Below, piece after piece: positions 1 to 8,904 of a stretch of 64,000 nt of DNA. Both the position numbers and the translations under genes were made by a program. This stretch comes from Acidobacteriota bacterium. Its GTDB lineage: Bacteria > Acidobacteriota > Terriglobia > Terriglobales > Acidobacteriaceae. The notes below the pieces were generated by a model that worked only from the letters and a program-made list of their open reading frames with translations, was not told the origin of the DNA and made no database searches. The stretch spans positions 48,539-112,538 of the forward strand of contig JABCZC010000004.1 in the NCBI GenBank assembly GCA_013289875.1. Direction: 5' to 3'. Numbering within the stretch: the stretch's first letter is position 1; the number at the start of each line of letters is the position of its first letter.

Positions 1-16
1 ATGCGGAGCAGCGGCT

Positions 17-1078
17 GTGATGATGCTGAAGGCATTTGCGCTCAACGCTGCTCTCCTGCTTCCTGTCGCGTCCTATGCTGCGCAGCCTTTGCGCTCGCCA
101 TGGGACGGCAAGGATGTGAAGCTGACGGATACTTCCTATGCGTGCCCTGCCATCGTTCAGCTGTCGCCCGATCTGACAACGGACCGCTTCTACTCCGACA
201 GCAAGTCTTCGATCATCGATCCGGAAAAGTGGAAAGCGTACGTCGCGAGTTCGGGGCCATATAAGGATCTGGGGCAGCGGATCGTCGATGCAGCGGACGC
301 ATATCGGACGACGGGCAGCCGAGAGGCGGCGGAGTGCGCCATACGGCATGCGGACGCCGCGGCGAAAGATGGAGTATTTACTGGAAAGATGTCGTCCAAC
401 CAGGCGTACTACGTGCAGGGATGGGTGATCGGAGCGATCGCGATCGCTTATCTCAAGGTGCGCGATAGCGGTCTGATTACACAGGAACAGGCGCATGAGA
501 TTCCGTCGTGGATCGTGAGGGTAGTGCAACAGACGATGGACTACTACGACACGAGGCGGCAAAAGGGCACGGGCGATGCCGAGAACAACCACCTGTATTG
601 GGCCGGCGTGGAGATATCGGCGGCAGGGATCGTTGCCGACAATCGCAAGCTGTTCGACTGGGGCATGGATGCTTATCGCATCGGTGTGGCGCAGATCGGG
701 ACGGATGGCTCGCTGCCGCTCGAGATGCGGCGCGGACAACGCGCTCTGCACTATCACCTGTACGCAGTGGCTCCCCTGGTGTATCTGGCGGGGTTTGGCG
801 AAAACAACGGCCTGAATCTTTACGCCGAACACAACTATGCCCTGAAGAAGCTGGCTGTGCTTTCAACGCAAGGGCTGGTGGATAACAGTTTCTTCGCGAA
901 GGCCGCGGGCATTGCGCAGGACACGCCCAAAGGACCTCCAACAGCGGAAGAAATCAGTTGGGCGAATATTTATGTTTCACGATTTCCCGACCCGGCGATC
1001 TCGCAATTGCTGGCAAAGGCACCATCGCTGAGCTACATGTATCTCGGTGGATTGCCTCCAGGCTCAGTACAGAAATAA
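17..1078 (+). CDS. Secreted alginate lyase, PL5 family
   Basis: Predicted poly(beta-D-mannuronate) lyase that cleaves alginate by beta-elimination and leaves 4-deoxy unsaturated uronate ends. Residues 1-22 form a hydrophobic signal peptide ending in SYA-AQ, so the enzyme should be periplasmic or secreted. The body shows both PL5 signatures: the NNH-x-YW segment around residues 190-195 and RRGQRALHYH at 238-247. These supply the Asn, His, Arg and Tyr used for charge neutralisation and proton transfer in this family. Length (353 aa) fits PL5. GTG at 17, ATG at 20 and ATG at 23 are all possible starts; the frame is open to the window edge, but the signal peptide suggests the N-terminus is complete. 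An IclR regulator starts 13 bases downstream, probably in the same transcript. Confidence 0.87.
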   Translation: MMMLKAFALNAALLLPVASYAAQPLRSPWDGKDVKLTDTSYACPAIVQLSPDLTTDRFYSDSKSSIIDPEKWKAYVASSGPYKDLGQRIVDAADAYRTTGSREAAECAIRHADAAAKDGVFTGKMSSNQAYYVQGWVIGAIAIAYLKVRDSGLITQEQAHEIPSWIVRVVQQTMDYYDTRRQKGTGDAENNHLYWAGVEISAAGIVADNRKLFDWGMDAYRIGVAQIGTDGSLPLEMRRGQRALHYHLYAVAPLVYLAGFGENNGLNLYAEHNYALKKLAVLSTQGLVDNSFFAKAAGIAQDTPKGPPTAEEISWANIYVSRFPDPAISQLLAKAPSLSYMYLGGLPPGSVQK

Positions 1079-1091
1079 CGAGGAGATTTCT

Positions 1092-1961
1092 ATGGCAGCT
1101 TCATTGACCACCTCATTTGCAACTCCACTTTCGGAAGCGGTTGCCAAGGCTGACGGGCCTTACCAGCTGCACAGTCTGGATCGCGCGGTCTCGGTTCTCG
1201 AAGTGCTCGGCGAGAGCGATACTCCGCTCAGCCTGGCGGAAATCTGCCAGCGCATGGATTTGCACAAGAGTACCGCACACAGGTCGCTTATGGTGTTGGA
1301 GCGCAGCGCGCTGATCGAGCGCACGCTGGAGAATCGCTTCCGGCTGGGACTGAAGCTGTATGAACTGGGAAATCGAGCCGTGGAACAGATCGACTTGCGC
1401 GCCCGGGTTCATCCGTTCTTCCGGCGACTCGCCGCGCAGGTGGGGGAAACGGTGCACCTCAGCGTCCTGCAGAAAACATCGGTTGTGTATCTAGACAAGG
1501 TCGAACCAAACCGCAGAGTTTGCATGAGCTCGAAAACCGGAACTTCGAACCCGGTCTACTGTACCTCGATGGGCAAGGCGATGCTCGCCTTTCAACCCGA
1601 GGAGGTGATCGAGCAGATCGTCGCAAAGATTCGTTTTGTGCGTCATACGCCGAAGACGCTGACCACACGCGATGCGCTGTTGAAGGCGTTGGAAAGAATT
1701 CGCCGTCGCGGATATGCCATCGACGATGAAGAGATTGAACTGGGGGTTCGCTGTGTTGGCGCTCCAATCTTTAACGAAAACCACCGAGCGATTGCAGCAG
1801 TAAGCGTCTCCGGACCGGCGTCGCGGATCACAGTCCAAAGCGTGCCGGGCATCGCCGAGCATGTGCTGCGCTGCTGCCGTGATATCTCCGCGTCGCTCGG
1901 GCTGAGCACAAAGAAGAAAACTCACCTGGTGTCACCCTTCCTAAGGCACTACGGAAATTGA
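1092..1961 (+). CDS. IclR-family transcriptional regulator
   Basis: DNA-binding regulator of 289 aa, placed to control the surrounding polyuronide-degradation genes. An N-terminal winged helix-turn-helix (about residues 25-85, with the SLAEICQRM...KSTAHRSL helix pair) is followed by the IclR effector-binding domain. That domain includes the GTSNPVYCTSMGKAMLA stretch and the late RGYAIDDEE and GVRCVGAPI motifs. I chose ATG at 1092 rather than an upstream in-frame start at 1047 because AGGAG lies at 1081-1085, correctly spaced, and the longer form would overlap the alginate lyase gene. IclR proteins in such clusters often sense sugar-acid intermediates such as KDG; the effector here is inference. 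Confidence 0.92.
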   Translation: MAASLTTSFATPLSEAVAKADGPYQLHSLDRAVSVLEVLGESDTPLSLAEICQRMDLHKSTAHRSLMVLERSALIERTLENRFRLGLKLYELGNRAVEQIDLRARVHPFFRRLAAQVGETVHLSVLQKTSVVYLDKVEPNRRVCMSSKTGTSNPVYCTSMGKAMLAFQPEEVIEQIVAKIRFVRHTPKTLTTRDALLKALERIRRRGYAIDDEEIELGVRCVGAPIFNENHRAIAAVSVSGPASRITVQSVPGIAEHVLRCCRDISASLGLSTKKKTHLVSPFLRHYGN

Positions 1962-1997
1962 TCTCAGTCGCGAGCACATCGGCTGGAGGCGAGACGC

Positions 1998-3335
1998 ATG
2001 GAAAACAGCATTACCCGTCGTGATATGTTGAAGGGCGCCGGAGCATCGCTTGCGGCCGTTGCCCTGCCGGGCACGCCCTTCTCATCTGAACCATCGGCAC
2101 AAAGTACGGCCACTGCGCAGGACCAGACACGCGCACAGCGAATGCAGTGGTGGCACGCAGCCAGGTTCGGCATGTTCATCCACTTCGGGGTCTATAGCAC
2201 AATAGAGCGGCATGAATGGGTCATGGAGAACGAAGCGATCCCGATGAACCAATATGTGCCGCATGCAGTTACGTTTAAGCCCGTATTGAATTCACCCCGT
2301 GCATGGGCGCGGCTGGCGAAGCAGGCCGGTATGAAATACATGGTGATGACCACGAAGCATCATGAGGGTTTCTGCAATTTCGATACAAAGCTGACCACCT
2401 ATTGCGCTCCGAAGCAGGGGCCGGGGCGCGACATGGTGCGCGAGTATGTGGAGGCGGCGCGCGCCGAAGGTTTGCGCGTGGGCTTCTACTACTCCCTGAT
2501 GGACTGGCATCATCCTGATGGAGCGCGATGCGCAACCGATGAGGCAGCGAGGAGAAGGTTTGTCGACTACACTTATGGGCTAATCCGAGAGTTGATGACC
2601 AACTACGGCAAAGTCGACGTGTTGTGGTACGACGTAGCGTGGCCGCTGGATGCGAACGGGTGGGAGTCTGAGCGGATGAATGCGATGGTTTTCGAACTTC
2701 AGCCCGAGATCATTGTGAACAACCGCAACAAACTTCCCGGCGACTTCTCAACTCCGGAACAAGAGATTGTGGCGGCGACGAATGGGCGCGCGTGGGAATC
2801 GTGCATGACCCTGAACGATAGCTGGGGCTATCAGCGCGCGGACGACGACTGGAAGTCATCCCGCACGATTGTTCGCAACCTGGTTCAGTGCGCGTGTGAC
2901 GGCGGCAACTATCTACTGAACATTGGGCCCAAGCCGGACGGATCGATTCCGGAGGAATCTGTTCGTGTACTGACCGAAGTCGGCGCATGGATGAGTACAA
3001 ACGGCGAGACCATCTATAAATCTGATCTATGCCAGGTGCGACGCTCCAATTACGCAAGCTTTACCAGAACCGGCAATATGCTTTATATGCACGTTCACTT
3101 CTGGCCCGGAGAGTATGTTGCAATTAGTGGACTGCAGACTAAGGTCAAGGCGGCGCATCTCCTTAAGACCGGCGCGGAAGTCAAGTTCACCCAGGACGAG
3201 TTCCAGACAAAGTTCGTTGGCTTGACGGAGAAGGCACCGGATTATCCAGTAACGACGATCGCCATAGAGTGCGAATCCGAGCCGACGCAGAATACGGACT
3301 TTGTTCGTATCAACAAGCCACGCGACGGCGTATAG
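1998..3335 (+). CDS. Alpha-L-fucosidase, GH29, Tat-exported
   Basis: Retaining alpha-L-fucosidase that removes terminal fucose from glycans such as xyloglucan or pectic side chains. The N-terminus carries a twin-arginine signal (TRRDMLKG, residues 6-13, then an Ala-rich core), pointing to Tat export of the folded enzyme. GH29 hallmarks are visible: RFGMFIHFGVYS (56-67), KHHEGF (120-125), and the strand LWYDVAWP, whose Asp212 sits at the nucleophile position. Length (445 aa) fits a catalytic domain with a short beta-sandwich C-terminus. It follows the IclR gene by 36 bases and is co-directional with it, so co-transcription is likely. The natural substrate cannot be read from sequence. Confidence 0.9.
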   Translation: MENSITRRDMLKGAGASLAAVALPGTPFSSEPSAQSTATAQDQTRAQRMQWWHAARFGMFIHFGVYSTIERHEWVMENEAIPMNQYVPHAVTFKPVLNSPRAWARLAKQAGMKYMVMTTKHHEGFCNFDTKLTTYCAPKQGPGRDMVREYVEAARAEGLRVGFYYSLMDWHHPDGARCATDEAARRRFVDYTYGLIRELMTNYGKVDVLWYDVAWPLDANGWESERMNAMVFELQPEIIVNNRNKLPGDFSTPEQEIVAATNGRAWESCMTLNDSWGYQRADDDWKSSRTIVRNLVQCACDGGNYLLNIGPKPDGSIPEESVRVLTEVGAWMSTNGETIYKSDLCQVRRSNYASFTRTGNMLYMHVHFWPGEYVAISGLQTKVKAAHLLKTGAEVKFTQDEFQTKFVGLTEKAPDYPVTTIAIECESEPTQNTDFVRINKPRDGV

Positions 3336-3337
3336 TG

Positions 3338-3802
3338 CTACTCCTTCACCTTGACGACGATTGTACTGAATACGTCTCCTGGCGCGATGATCAGCTGGTG
3401 TGGCGTACCAGCGGGGATGTGTACAATGTCGTTCTTGGTGATGGTCTGCGATTGTCCATCCTGAAGGCTGCTGCCCTTTGTTTCGCCGTCATTTCCGGTC
3501 TGCGCGTTCATGACGGTACCGCCGGTTATGAGCGTTGCCTTCCCACCGGTGACAACGAAGATGTCGTCGTAGTGCGCGTGAATCTCGGCGCCTCCGCTGG
3601 CGGTGCGAACCGAGAGTTTGATGGCGTGCGAGGTGTAGTCGCCAAGTGTCGCTCCGCTGCTGCCCGAGGCTTTTGACGTTTGCCCGAGCGTTGCCAACTG
3701 GGCCGAAATGTCTTTGCCGGAGAAGACCTGGGCTTTGCCCCCGGTTTGCGCGAAGGAAGGAATGGCCAGTGCGGCGACGGCGAAAATTGGAATCAGTTTC
3801 AT
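3338..3802 (-). CDS. Small secreted cupin protein
   Basis: Protein of 154 aa with a signal peptide (MKLIPIFAVAALAIPSFA) followed by a single cupin barrel. The barrel motifs are G-(x)5-H-x-H-x(3)-D at the EIHAHYDDIFVV segment and a second HIPAGTPHQLII segment, which give the His residues that normally bind metal. ATG at 3802 is preferred over an upstream in-frame start because GGAGGG lies just before it and the signal peptide then begins cleanly. It is downstream of kduI on the same strand (28-base gap). Cupins next to KduI and GH105 genes often act on or bind sugar acids; no specific reaction is supported here. Confidence 0.8.
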   Translation of the reverse strand: MKLIPIFAVAALAIPSFAQTGGKAQVFSGKDISAQLATLGQTSKASGSSGATLGDYTSHAIKLSVRTASGGAEIHAHYDDIFVVTGGKATLITGGTVMNAQTGNDGETKGSSLQDGQSQTITKNDIVHIPAGTPHQLIIAPGDVFSTIVVKVKE

Positions 3803-3830
3803 ATGCCCTCCTGCGATTTTATGATTCGGC

Positions 3831-4661
3831 TCAGCGAAGACTTTGCAACGGAGCAGGATCCATATCTGCGTAGTCCTGATTCTCTCCACCCATGCCCCAG
3901 CAGAAACTGTAGGCCTGTGTGCCCATCCCGGCGTGAATCGACCAGCCAGGGGAGACTACAACTTCGCGATCCTTCATGACGATGTGACGCGTCTCTTCCG
4001 CAGGGCCCATCAGGTGAAAGACCCGCGCATCTTTCGTGAGGTTGAAGTACATGTAGATCTCGGAGCGGCGCATGTGGGTATGTGCGGGCATCGTGTTCCA
4101 GGCGCTGCCCGGATGAAGATGCGTGACGCCCATCACCAGTTGGCAACTCTTCGCTCCGCCGAGATAGATGTACTTGCAAATCGTGCGTCGATTGCAGGCT
4201 TCCACACTGCCCAACTCAACCGGGTTGGCTTCGTCCTTGCGAACCAGCGTTGTGGGGTGGCTGGCGTGTGCCGGATAGCTAAGAAGATAGAAGACCGCCG
4301 GCGAGCCAAGGTCTTTCGACTCGAAGGCAATGTCGCGCGCGCCGCGTCCGATGTAAAGGCAGTCGAGGTTTTCGACTGAATGGCACTTGCCGTCTACGCG
4401 AATCACGCCGTTGCCGGCAATGTTCAACGCGCCCAACTCGCGACGCTCCGTGAAATACTGCGCGCGGAGCGCGTCGTCTGCAGGAAGCGCGGTCGGACTT
4501 CCCAGCGGTGCAGCCATGCCTACGACGGCGCGATCCAGATCGACATACGCAAGACGGACCGCACCCGGCTCGTAGAGCGCGTCGATCAGAAATGATTCCC
4601 GAATCTGTGTGGTCGTCATCGTGGGATATCGGACAGGGTCGGCCAATAAATAGGTTTTCAT
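3831..4661 (-). CDS. kduI: 5-keto-4-deoxyuronate isomerase
   Basis: Cytoplasmic isomerase of the pectin and polyuronide pathway. It converts 5-keto-4-deoxyuronate, the open-chain form of 4,5-unsaturated uronic acids, into 2,5-diketo-3-deoxygluconate. The 276-residue length matches KduI. The zinc-binding cupin motif is intact: MPAHTHMRRSEIYMYF gives His194, His196 and Glu201, and His243 lies in PGWSIHAGMG. The family also shows conserved NLDCLYIGRGA and CNRRTICKYI blocks, both present. It sits between a GH105 hydrolase and a small cupin, consistent with processing unsaturated sugars made by the neighbouring lyase and hydrolases. A kduD dehydrogenase is not in the window. Confidence 0.94.
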   Translation of the reverse strand: MKTYLLADPVRYPTMTTTQIRESFLIDALYEPGAVRLAYVDLDRAVVGMAAPLGSPTALPADDALRAQYFTERRELGALNIAGNGVIRVDGKCHSVENLDCLYIGRGARDIAFESKDLGSPAVFYLLSYPAHASHPTTLVRKDEANPVELGSVEACNRRTICKYIYLGGAKSCQLVMGVTHLHPGSAWNTMPAHTHMRRSEIYMYFNLTKDARVFHLMGPAEETRHIVMKDREVVVSPGWSIHAGMGTQAYSFCWGMGGENQDYADMDPAPLQSLR

Positions 4662-4704
4662 CGCTTTCCTTCAGCAGGCATTCTTTCGTTGCAGCATTGA
4701 GTTG

Positions 4705-6711
4705 TCATTTGTAACCGCGTTGTGTCTGCGTCAGAAGCCAGCGCACGAATTCTTTTCCTGCGGCGAAGTTGTCCTGTACAGGCGGGCGTTTGCGCCCATC
4801 GGTGTACTCGTTGTAGAGCCACGGGTCTACGACAGCAACAACCGTGCCCTTGCCATAGTTCGCAGTGGCCATCATGATGTCGCCCTTGTCTTCGAGGAGT
4901 GACGTCGCCGGCGATTTGAGCGAGATGGTGCAGGTGTCTTTCATGTAGAGTGTGTGCGGATCGCGAAAGAGCGGGCCGCCGCCCTTTGCCACTATTTGGC
5001 CGGGTGCAAAGTCATTACCGATCACGTGATGGCTGAGCGTGTTGTTGAAATGGATGCCGAAGCGGTCTGCGATCAGATTGAGATGCTCAATGTCGGCGTT
5101 GGCAGGATCGTTCTCCATTAGGATTAGAAAGCCGCCCTGTTTAACCCACTCCGCCAGCTGATCTGCATCCTCCGGCTGCACGTAGTGAGGATTAGGATTT
5201 TTTGCCGGAATATCTGGCGAGACGATGATGTAATACTGCGAGCCCTTGAGCCCCTCGACCGTGGGAGCCGTGTAAAGGGTGTCGAGTGACACGCCATAGC
5301 TTTGGAAGATGTGCCCGAAGAGCGAAAAGCCGCTGTCACTTAAATCGTTCCACTTGTAGTGGAAGTACTGCTTCTGTCCGGCAGCATTGACTCTCTGCTG
5401 ACTGTTGAACCAGGCGTCGACCAAGACCGTTTCGCCCTGAGCCAGGGTCGCATCTGACGCACGTTCCATCTCACTGGCGGCGAGAAGGAACGCACCTACC
5501 CCTTTGGGATCGTTGCTGCCGACACGCGCAGTTACATAATATTGATAGGTCCCGTCGCGATAAGGATTGCCTCCGAGGCCGACGCCCCTGACTGTGCCTG
5601 TGATGGTTACAGATATATTCGCGTCTGTCTGGACGAAATGGCTCAGGATTCCCTGCCACGCACGCGCCGCATTGTCTGAATAAGACTGCGGCAGGTATCC
5701 GAATCGAACCCCCATTTGGAGCGCATAGGTAAACATGCAGGTGGCCGACGATTCAAAGTAGTTGCCCTTCTCTCCCGGCTTGTCGAGGACCTGATACCAG
5801 AGACCGGTTTCCTGATCCTGATAGCGGACGACCGCAGCGGCAGTGCGATTCAGAATCGCTAGCAGCTTCGCGCGGCCCGGATCGTCCTTCGGGTAATAGG
5901 GCAGCGTGTCGACCAGCGCCATCATGTACCAGCCCATGGCGCGTGCCCAGAAGATCTGTGATGCTCCGGTAGTCTTGCTGGCCCACGCCTGTTTTCGGGA
6001 CTCGTCCCAAGCGTGATAGAGCAGCCCGGTTTTTGGGGAGCGCGTGTGTTCTTCGATCGTTGAGAACTGCTTTGTGATGTCGGTGAAGTCCTGCGGCTCT
6101 TCAAAGATCGCCGCGTACTCGGCGTAGAAGGGCTCGGCCATGTATAGGCCGTCCAGCCACATCTGGTCGGGATAGATTTGCTTGTGCCAGAAGCCTCCCG
6201 AGGCGTTGCGCGGCTGGTGAGAGAGTTGCATGCGAAGGAGCGTCGCAGCCTTGAAGTACTTTGCATCCTGGGTGACGCGATAGAGGAGCAACAACTGGCG
6301 CCCGAGAGCGATATTGTCGAGAGAATTCGCGGCTGGATCGTATGTGGGAATCGAGCCGTCTGGTGAAACGAACTGATCTACGGATTGCTTCGCATATTTG
6401 TAGTAAGAGCCATTCGCCGTGTTGTACCAAACGGCATCCATTCCATTCAGAAGCGTGGCGAGCTCGTAATTCCATTCCCATTTCGCATCTGGCGCGACAA
6501 AACGGCCTGCGGGCCAGCGCTCGATGGTCGAGTTTGCCACGCGTTGCGACCACGGCAGCTGTTGCGGACTCGCGACGGGCATGAATGCCAGGCAGAGGAC
6601 TGCCAGGACAGCGCCACAATTGCAGGCTTTGCCGGGTTTTGTCACGAAGGAATTCAATCCAAACATCATTGCGCGTTTCGCGTCGGAGCAGTCTGCGGGC
6701 AGCAGTTTCAT
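4705..6711 (-). CDS. GH105 unsaturated glycuronyl hydrolase with C-terminal DUF4350-like domain
   Basis: Predicted exported enzyme (about 668 aa) that hydrolyses unsaturated galacturonate from rhamnogalacturonan fragments. After a hydrophobic leader ending near VASPQQ come about 360 residues of (alpha/alpha)6 GH105 barrel. It shows YPDQMWLDGLYMAEPFYAEY, whose Asp is the family's catalytic acid/base, and FWARAMGWYMMALVDTL. The last 200 or so residues resemble DUF4350 or a glutamine-amidotransferase-like fold (VSPDIPAKN, WVKQGGFLILMENDP, GKGTVVAVVDPWLYNEY). The start is uncertain: ATG at 6711 or the pair at 6669/6666, none with a good ribosome site. It is divergent from a second GH105 gene and upstream of kduI on the same strand. 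Confidence 0.85.
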   Translation of the reverse strand: MKLLPADCSDAKRAMMFGLNSFVTKPGKACNCGAVLAVLCLAFMPVASPQQLPWSQRVANSTIERWPAGRFVAPDAKWEWNYELATLLNGMDAVWYNTANGSYYKYAKQSVDQFVSPDGSIPTYDPAANSLDNIALGRQLLLLYRVTQDAKYFKAATLLRMQLSHQPRNASGGFWHKQIYPDQMWLDGLYMAEPFYAEYAAIFEEPQDFTDITKQFSTIEEHTRSPKTGLLYHAWDESRKQAWASKTTGASQIFWARAMGWYMMALVDTLPYYPKDDPGRAKLLAILNRTAAAVVRYQDQETGLWYQVLDKPGEKGNYFESSATCMFTYALQMGVRFGYLPQSYSDNAARAWQGILSHFVQTDANISVTITGTVRGVGLGGNPYRDGTYQYYVTARVGSNDPKGVGAFLLAASEMERASDATLAQGETVLVDAWFNSQQRVNAAGQKQYFHYKWNDLSDSGFSLFGHIFQSYGVSLDTLYTAPTVEGLKGSQYYIIVSPDIPAKNPNPHYVQPEDADQLAEWVKQGGFLILMENDPANADIEHLNLIADRFGIHFNNTLSHHVIGNDFAPGQIVAKGGGPLFRDPHTLYMKDTCTISLKSPATSLLEDKGDIMMATANYGKGTVVAVVDPWLYNEYTDGRKRPPVQDNFAAGKEFVRWLLTQTQRGYK

Positions 6712-6859
6712 TTGACCGTGATTTCTGTTTATCAGAACGGGTAGGCTGGTGTCTGCACGTTTGTGCAATCGCGTCCCGCTATACGAGATGATCTGTTCCC
6801 TTAGCGAGCGATGGCGCATTACTATGGCTTGGTCGAGTTCACCTTATCGAGGATGGTGC

Positions 6860-8044
6860 ATGTCTAGAAGACTCTTGTTGCTTGGCGTGGCGGCATGTCT
6901 TTCCTTAACGTCGTTCTGCGGTTTGAGAGGACAGACCACTCCTGCAGCGAAATCCCGGGCCGATGCTGGCGTGGGAGATACGCTGGACAACCCCCCGCCG
7001 CTCGCTAACCTCTCTCCCGCTTTCAAACCCAAAGAGATCGAAGCGGCGATACGCAAGGTCGGCGACTGGGAGTTGGAGCGGGCACGGCCCTACTTCAGCC
7101 AGGACTGGACCTTTGCTGCGCTCTACGCGGGATACATGGCCGCCGCAAAAACGCTGCCTGAGCCGCGCTACGAAGACGCCATGATGCAGGTAGGGAATAA
7201 GTTCGAGTGGAGGCTGGGACCCCGGTTAACGCACGCGGACGATCAGGCGATTGGGCAGACATATCTCGACCTGTACCGGGATTATCACGAGGCTCGCATG
7301 ATGGAGCCGACCAGGAGCCAGTTCGATGCGCTGATGAAATCGCCGGACGACCCGGCAAAGCCGATCTGGTGGTGGTGCGACGCGCTGTTCATGGCGCCCC
7401 CGGTGTGGGCTCGGCTGTACCGGGCGACGGGTGAGAAGTCTTATCTCGACTACATGGACCGCCAGTGGTGGATTACGTCGAACCTGCTTTACGATCCGCA
7501 GGAGCACCTGTATTTTCGCGATGCGAGCTATCTAAAGAAAACTGAAGCCAACGGTAAGAAACTTTTCTGGTCGCGCGGAAACGGGTGGGTCATGGCGGGC
7601 CTGGCGCGGGTGCTGGAGGAGATGCCCGAAGACTACCCTACCCGGCAGAAGTATGTGGAGCAGTATCGTCAGATGGCTGAGCACGTGGCCGCTCTCCAAG
7701 GGGCGGATGGTCTGTGGCGGTCCGGGCTGCTCAATGCGGTTGCCTACCCGCTGCCTGAGGTGTCCGGATCGGCGTTCTTCGTCTATTCGCTGGCGTGGGG
7801 GATCAATCACGGCCTTCTGGATCGGGCCAAGTATCAGCCGGTGGTACAGAAGGGCTGGCAAGGACTCGTGTCGCACATCTATATGGATGGGCGGCTGGGG
7901 TGCATTCAGCCAATCGGCGGGGCTCCGGGCGACTTCAAACCTTCATCGAGCTATGTCTATGGCGTCGGGGCATTTCTCCTGGCCGGGTCGGAAGTTGATC
8001 GCCTGGCGCAAGGTAAGGCTGCTCCTCACGGGCATGCACATTGA
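6860..8044 (+). CDS. GH105 unsaturated rhamnogalacturonyl hydrolase (YteR-like)
   Basis: Second GH105 enzyme of the cluster, 394 aa, single domain. ATG at 6860 is preceded by GAGG and gives a signal peptide (MSRRLLLLGVAACLSLTS), so a periplasmic location is expected. Family motifs: WTFAALYAGYMAAAKT near the N-terminus, WWWCDALFMAPPVWARL with the catalytic Asp, FWSRGNGWVMAGLARVLEEMP, and a C-terminal SSYVYGVGAFLLAGSEV. It is closer to classical YteR/YesR enzymes than its divergent neighbour, which carries an extra domain. Together they likely split unsaturated galacturonate from rhamnogalacturonan oligomers for KduI; the distinct substrate of each is inference. Confidence 0.9.
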   Translation: MSRRLLLLGVAACLSLTSFCGLRGQTTPAAKSRADAGVGDTLDNPPPLANLSPAFKPKEIEAAIRKVGDWELERARPYFSQDWTFAALYAGYMAAAKTLPEPRYEDAMMQVGNKFEWRLGPRLTHADDQAIGQTYLDLYRDYHEARMMEPTRSQFDALMKSPDDPAKPIWWWCDALFMAPPVWARLYRATGEKSYLDYMDRQWWITSNLLYDPQEHLYFRDASYLKKTEANGKKLFWSRGNGWVMAGLARVLEEMPEDYPTRQKYVEQYRQMAEHVAALQGADGLWRSGLLNAVAYPLPEVSGSAFFVYSLAWGINHGLLDRAKYQPVVQKGWQGLVSHIYMDGRLGCIQPIGGAPGDFKPSSSYVYGVGAFLLAGSEVDRLAQGKAAPHGHAH

Positions 8045-8148
8045 TTTGAGTGAGTTACGGGATTCTCCGGCGCTCCGATTGACGGAGTTAAGAAGGTGTC
8101 GAGTCTGACGAGGTTTCTGCATCTCAGGGAACAAGGAGATTCTCTGGA

Positions 8149-8775
8149 ATGCGAATAAGGATGATGGCGGGGTTCGCCGTGTGTGGGGCGATGGTGATGG
8201 CGGCGGGGTGTAAGACGAATGCGGTCGACAAGGGAGCGTTCAAATCGGCGATCAACGACTACTACAGCGCCAGACAAGACTGTTTGTGGTCGAGCCCGAT
8301 GAAGTTTCCGGCGCAGGCGGATACATCGAATGAAGACCAAACGAAGGGATTCGATGCGCTGACGGATGCCGGCATGCTGACCCGCGCGGCGGCTGAGAAG
8401 AAGCGGTTCCTGATCGGTTCGAAGGAGGTGAACAATTACGACCTCTCCGACAAGGGCAGAGCGACTTGGACGGCGGATCCGTCGCAGCCCGGATACGGCA
8501 ACTTCTGCTTCGGCCACCGCGAGGTAATGTCAATCGATACCTTTACGCCTTCGGCGGACGCGAATGCGACGCAGTATTCGGTCACTTATCACTACGCCGT
8601 AAACGGACTTCCGGCGTGGGCCAGCACGGCAGAGATGAAGACCGGTTTTCCGAAGCTGGCGACGGATACCTCCGGTCAGCAGACGGCGACGGCCACGCTG
8701 GTGAAATCCGATAAGGGCTGGCAGGTCACCAGCGTGCAGCCTGCGGGAACCGACTCCGGGACGAGCGGACAATAG
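8149..8775 (+). CDS. Putative lipoprotein, unknown function
   Basis: Protein of 208 aa not assigned to a known family. The N-terminus is a lipoprotein signal: basic residues, a hydrophobic core and lipobox MAAGC, with the modified Cys at residue 21. An AAGGAGA ribosome site lies at 8133-8139. The mature part begins with a helical stretch containing NDYYSARQDCLW, and has an apparent middle winged-helix-like segment (FDALTDAGMLTRAAAEKKRF...YDLSDKGRATW). It ends with a beta-rich region (TYHYAVNGLPAW) and a Gly/Ser/Thr-rich tail. The segment resembling an effector-read winged helix is only a visual impression. It lies alone between the GH105 gene and another exported protein. Confidence 0.7.
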   Translation: MRIRMMAGFAVCGAMVMAAGCKTNAVDKGAFKSAINDYYSARQDCLWSSPMKFPAQADTSNEDQTKGFDALTDAGMLTRAAAEKKRFLIGSKEVNNYDLSDKGRATWTADPSQPGYGNFCFGHREVMSIDTFTPSADANATQYSVTYHYAVNGLPAWASTAEMKTGFPKLATDTSGQQTATATLVKSDKGWQVTSVQPAGTDSGTSGQ

Positions 8776-8904
8776 GTGCTGTGCGCGCTTCGGGGCCTGT
8801 CAAAAGTACGAACGCTAATTGGACGATCATTGGACGCTTGGCGGACGGGAGTTTAACGACAGGCTCGCCGAGGGTGGCTAGTCTCTTCTTGAAGGAGACT
8901 CCCC

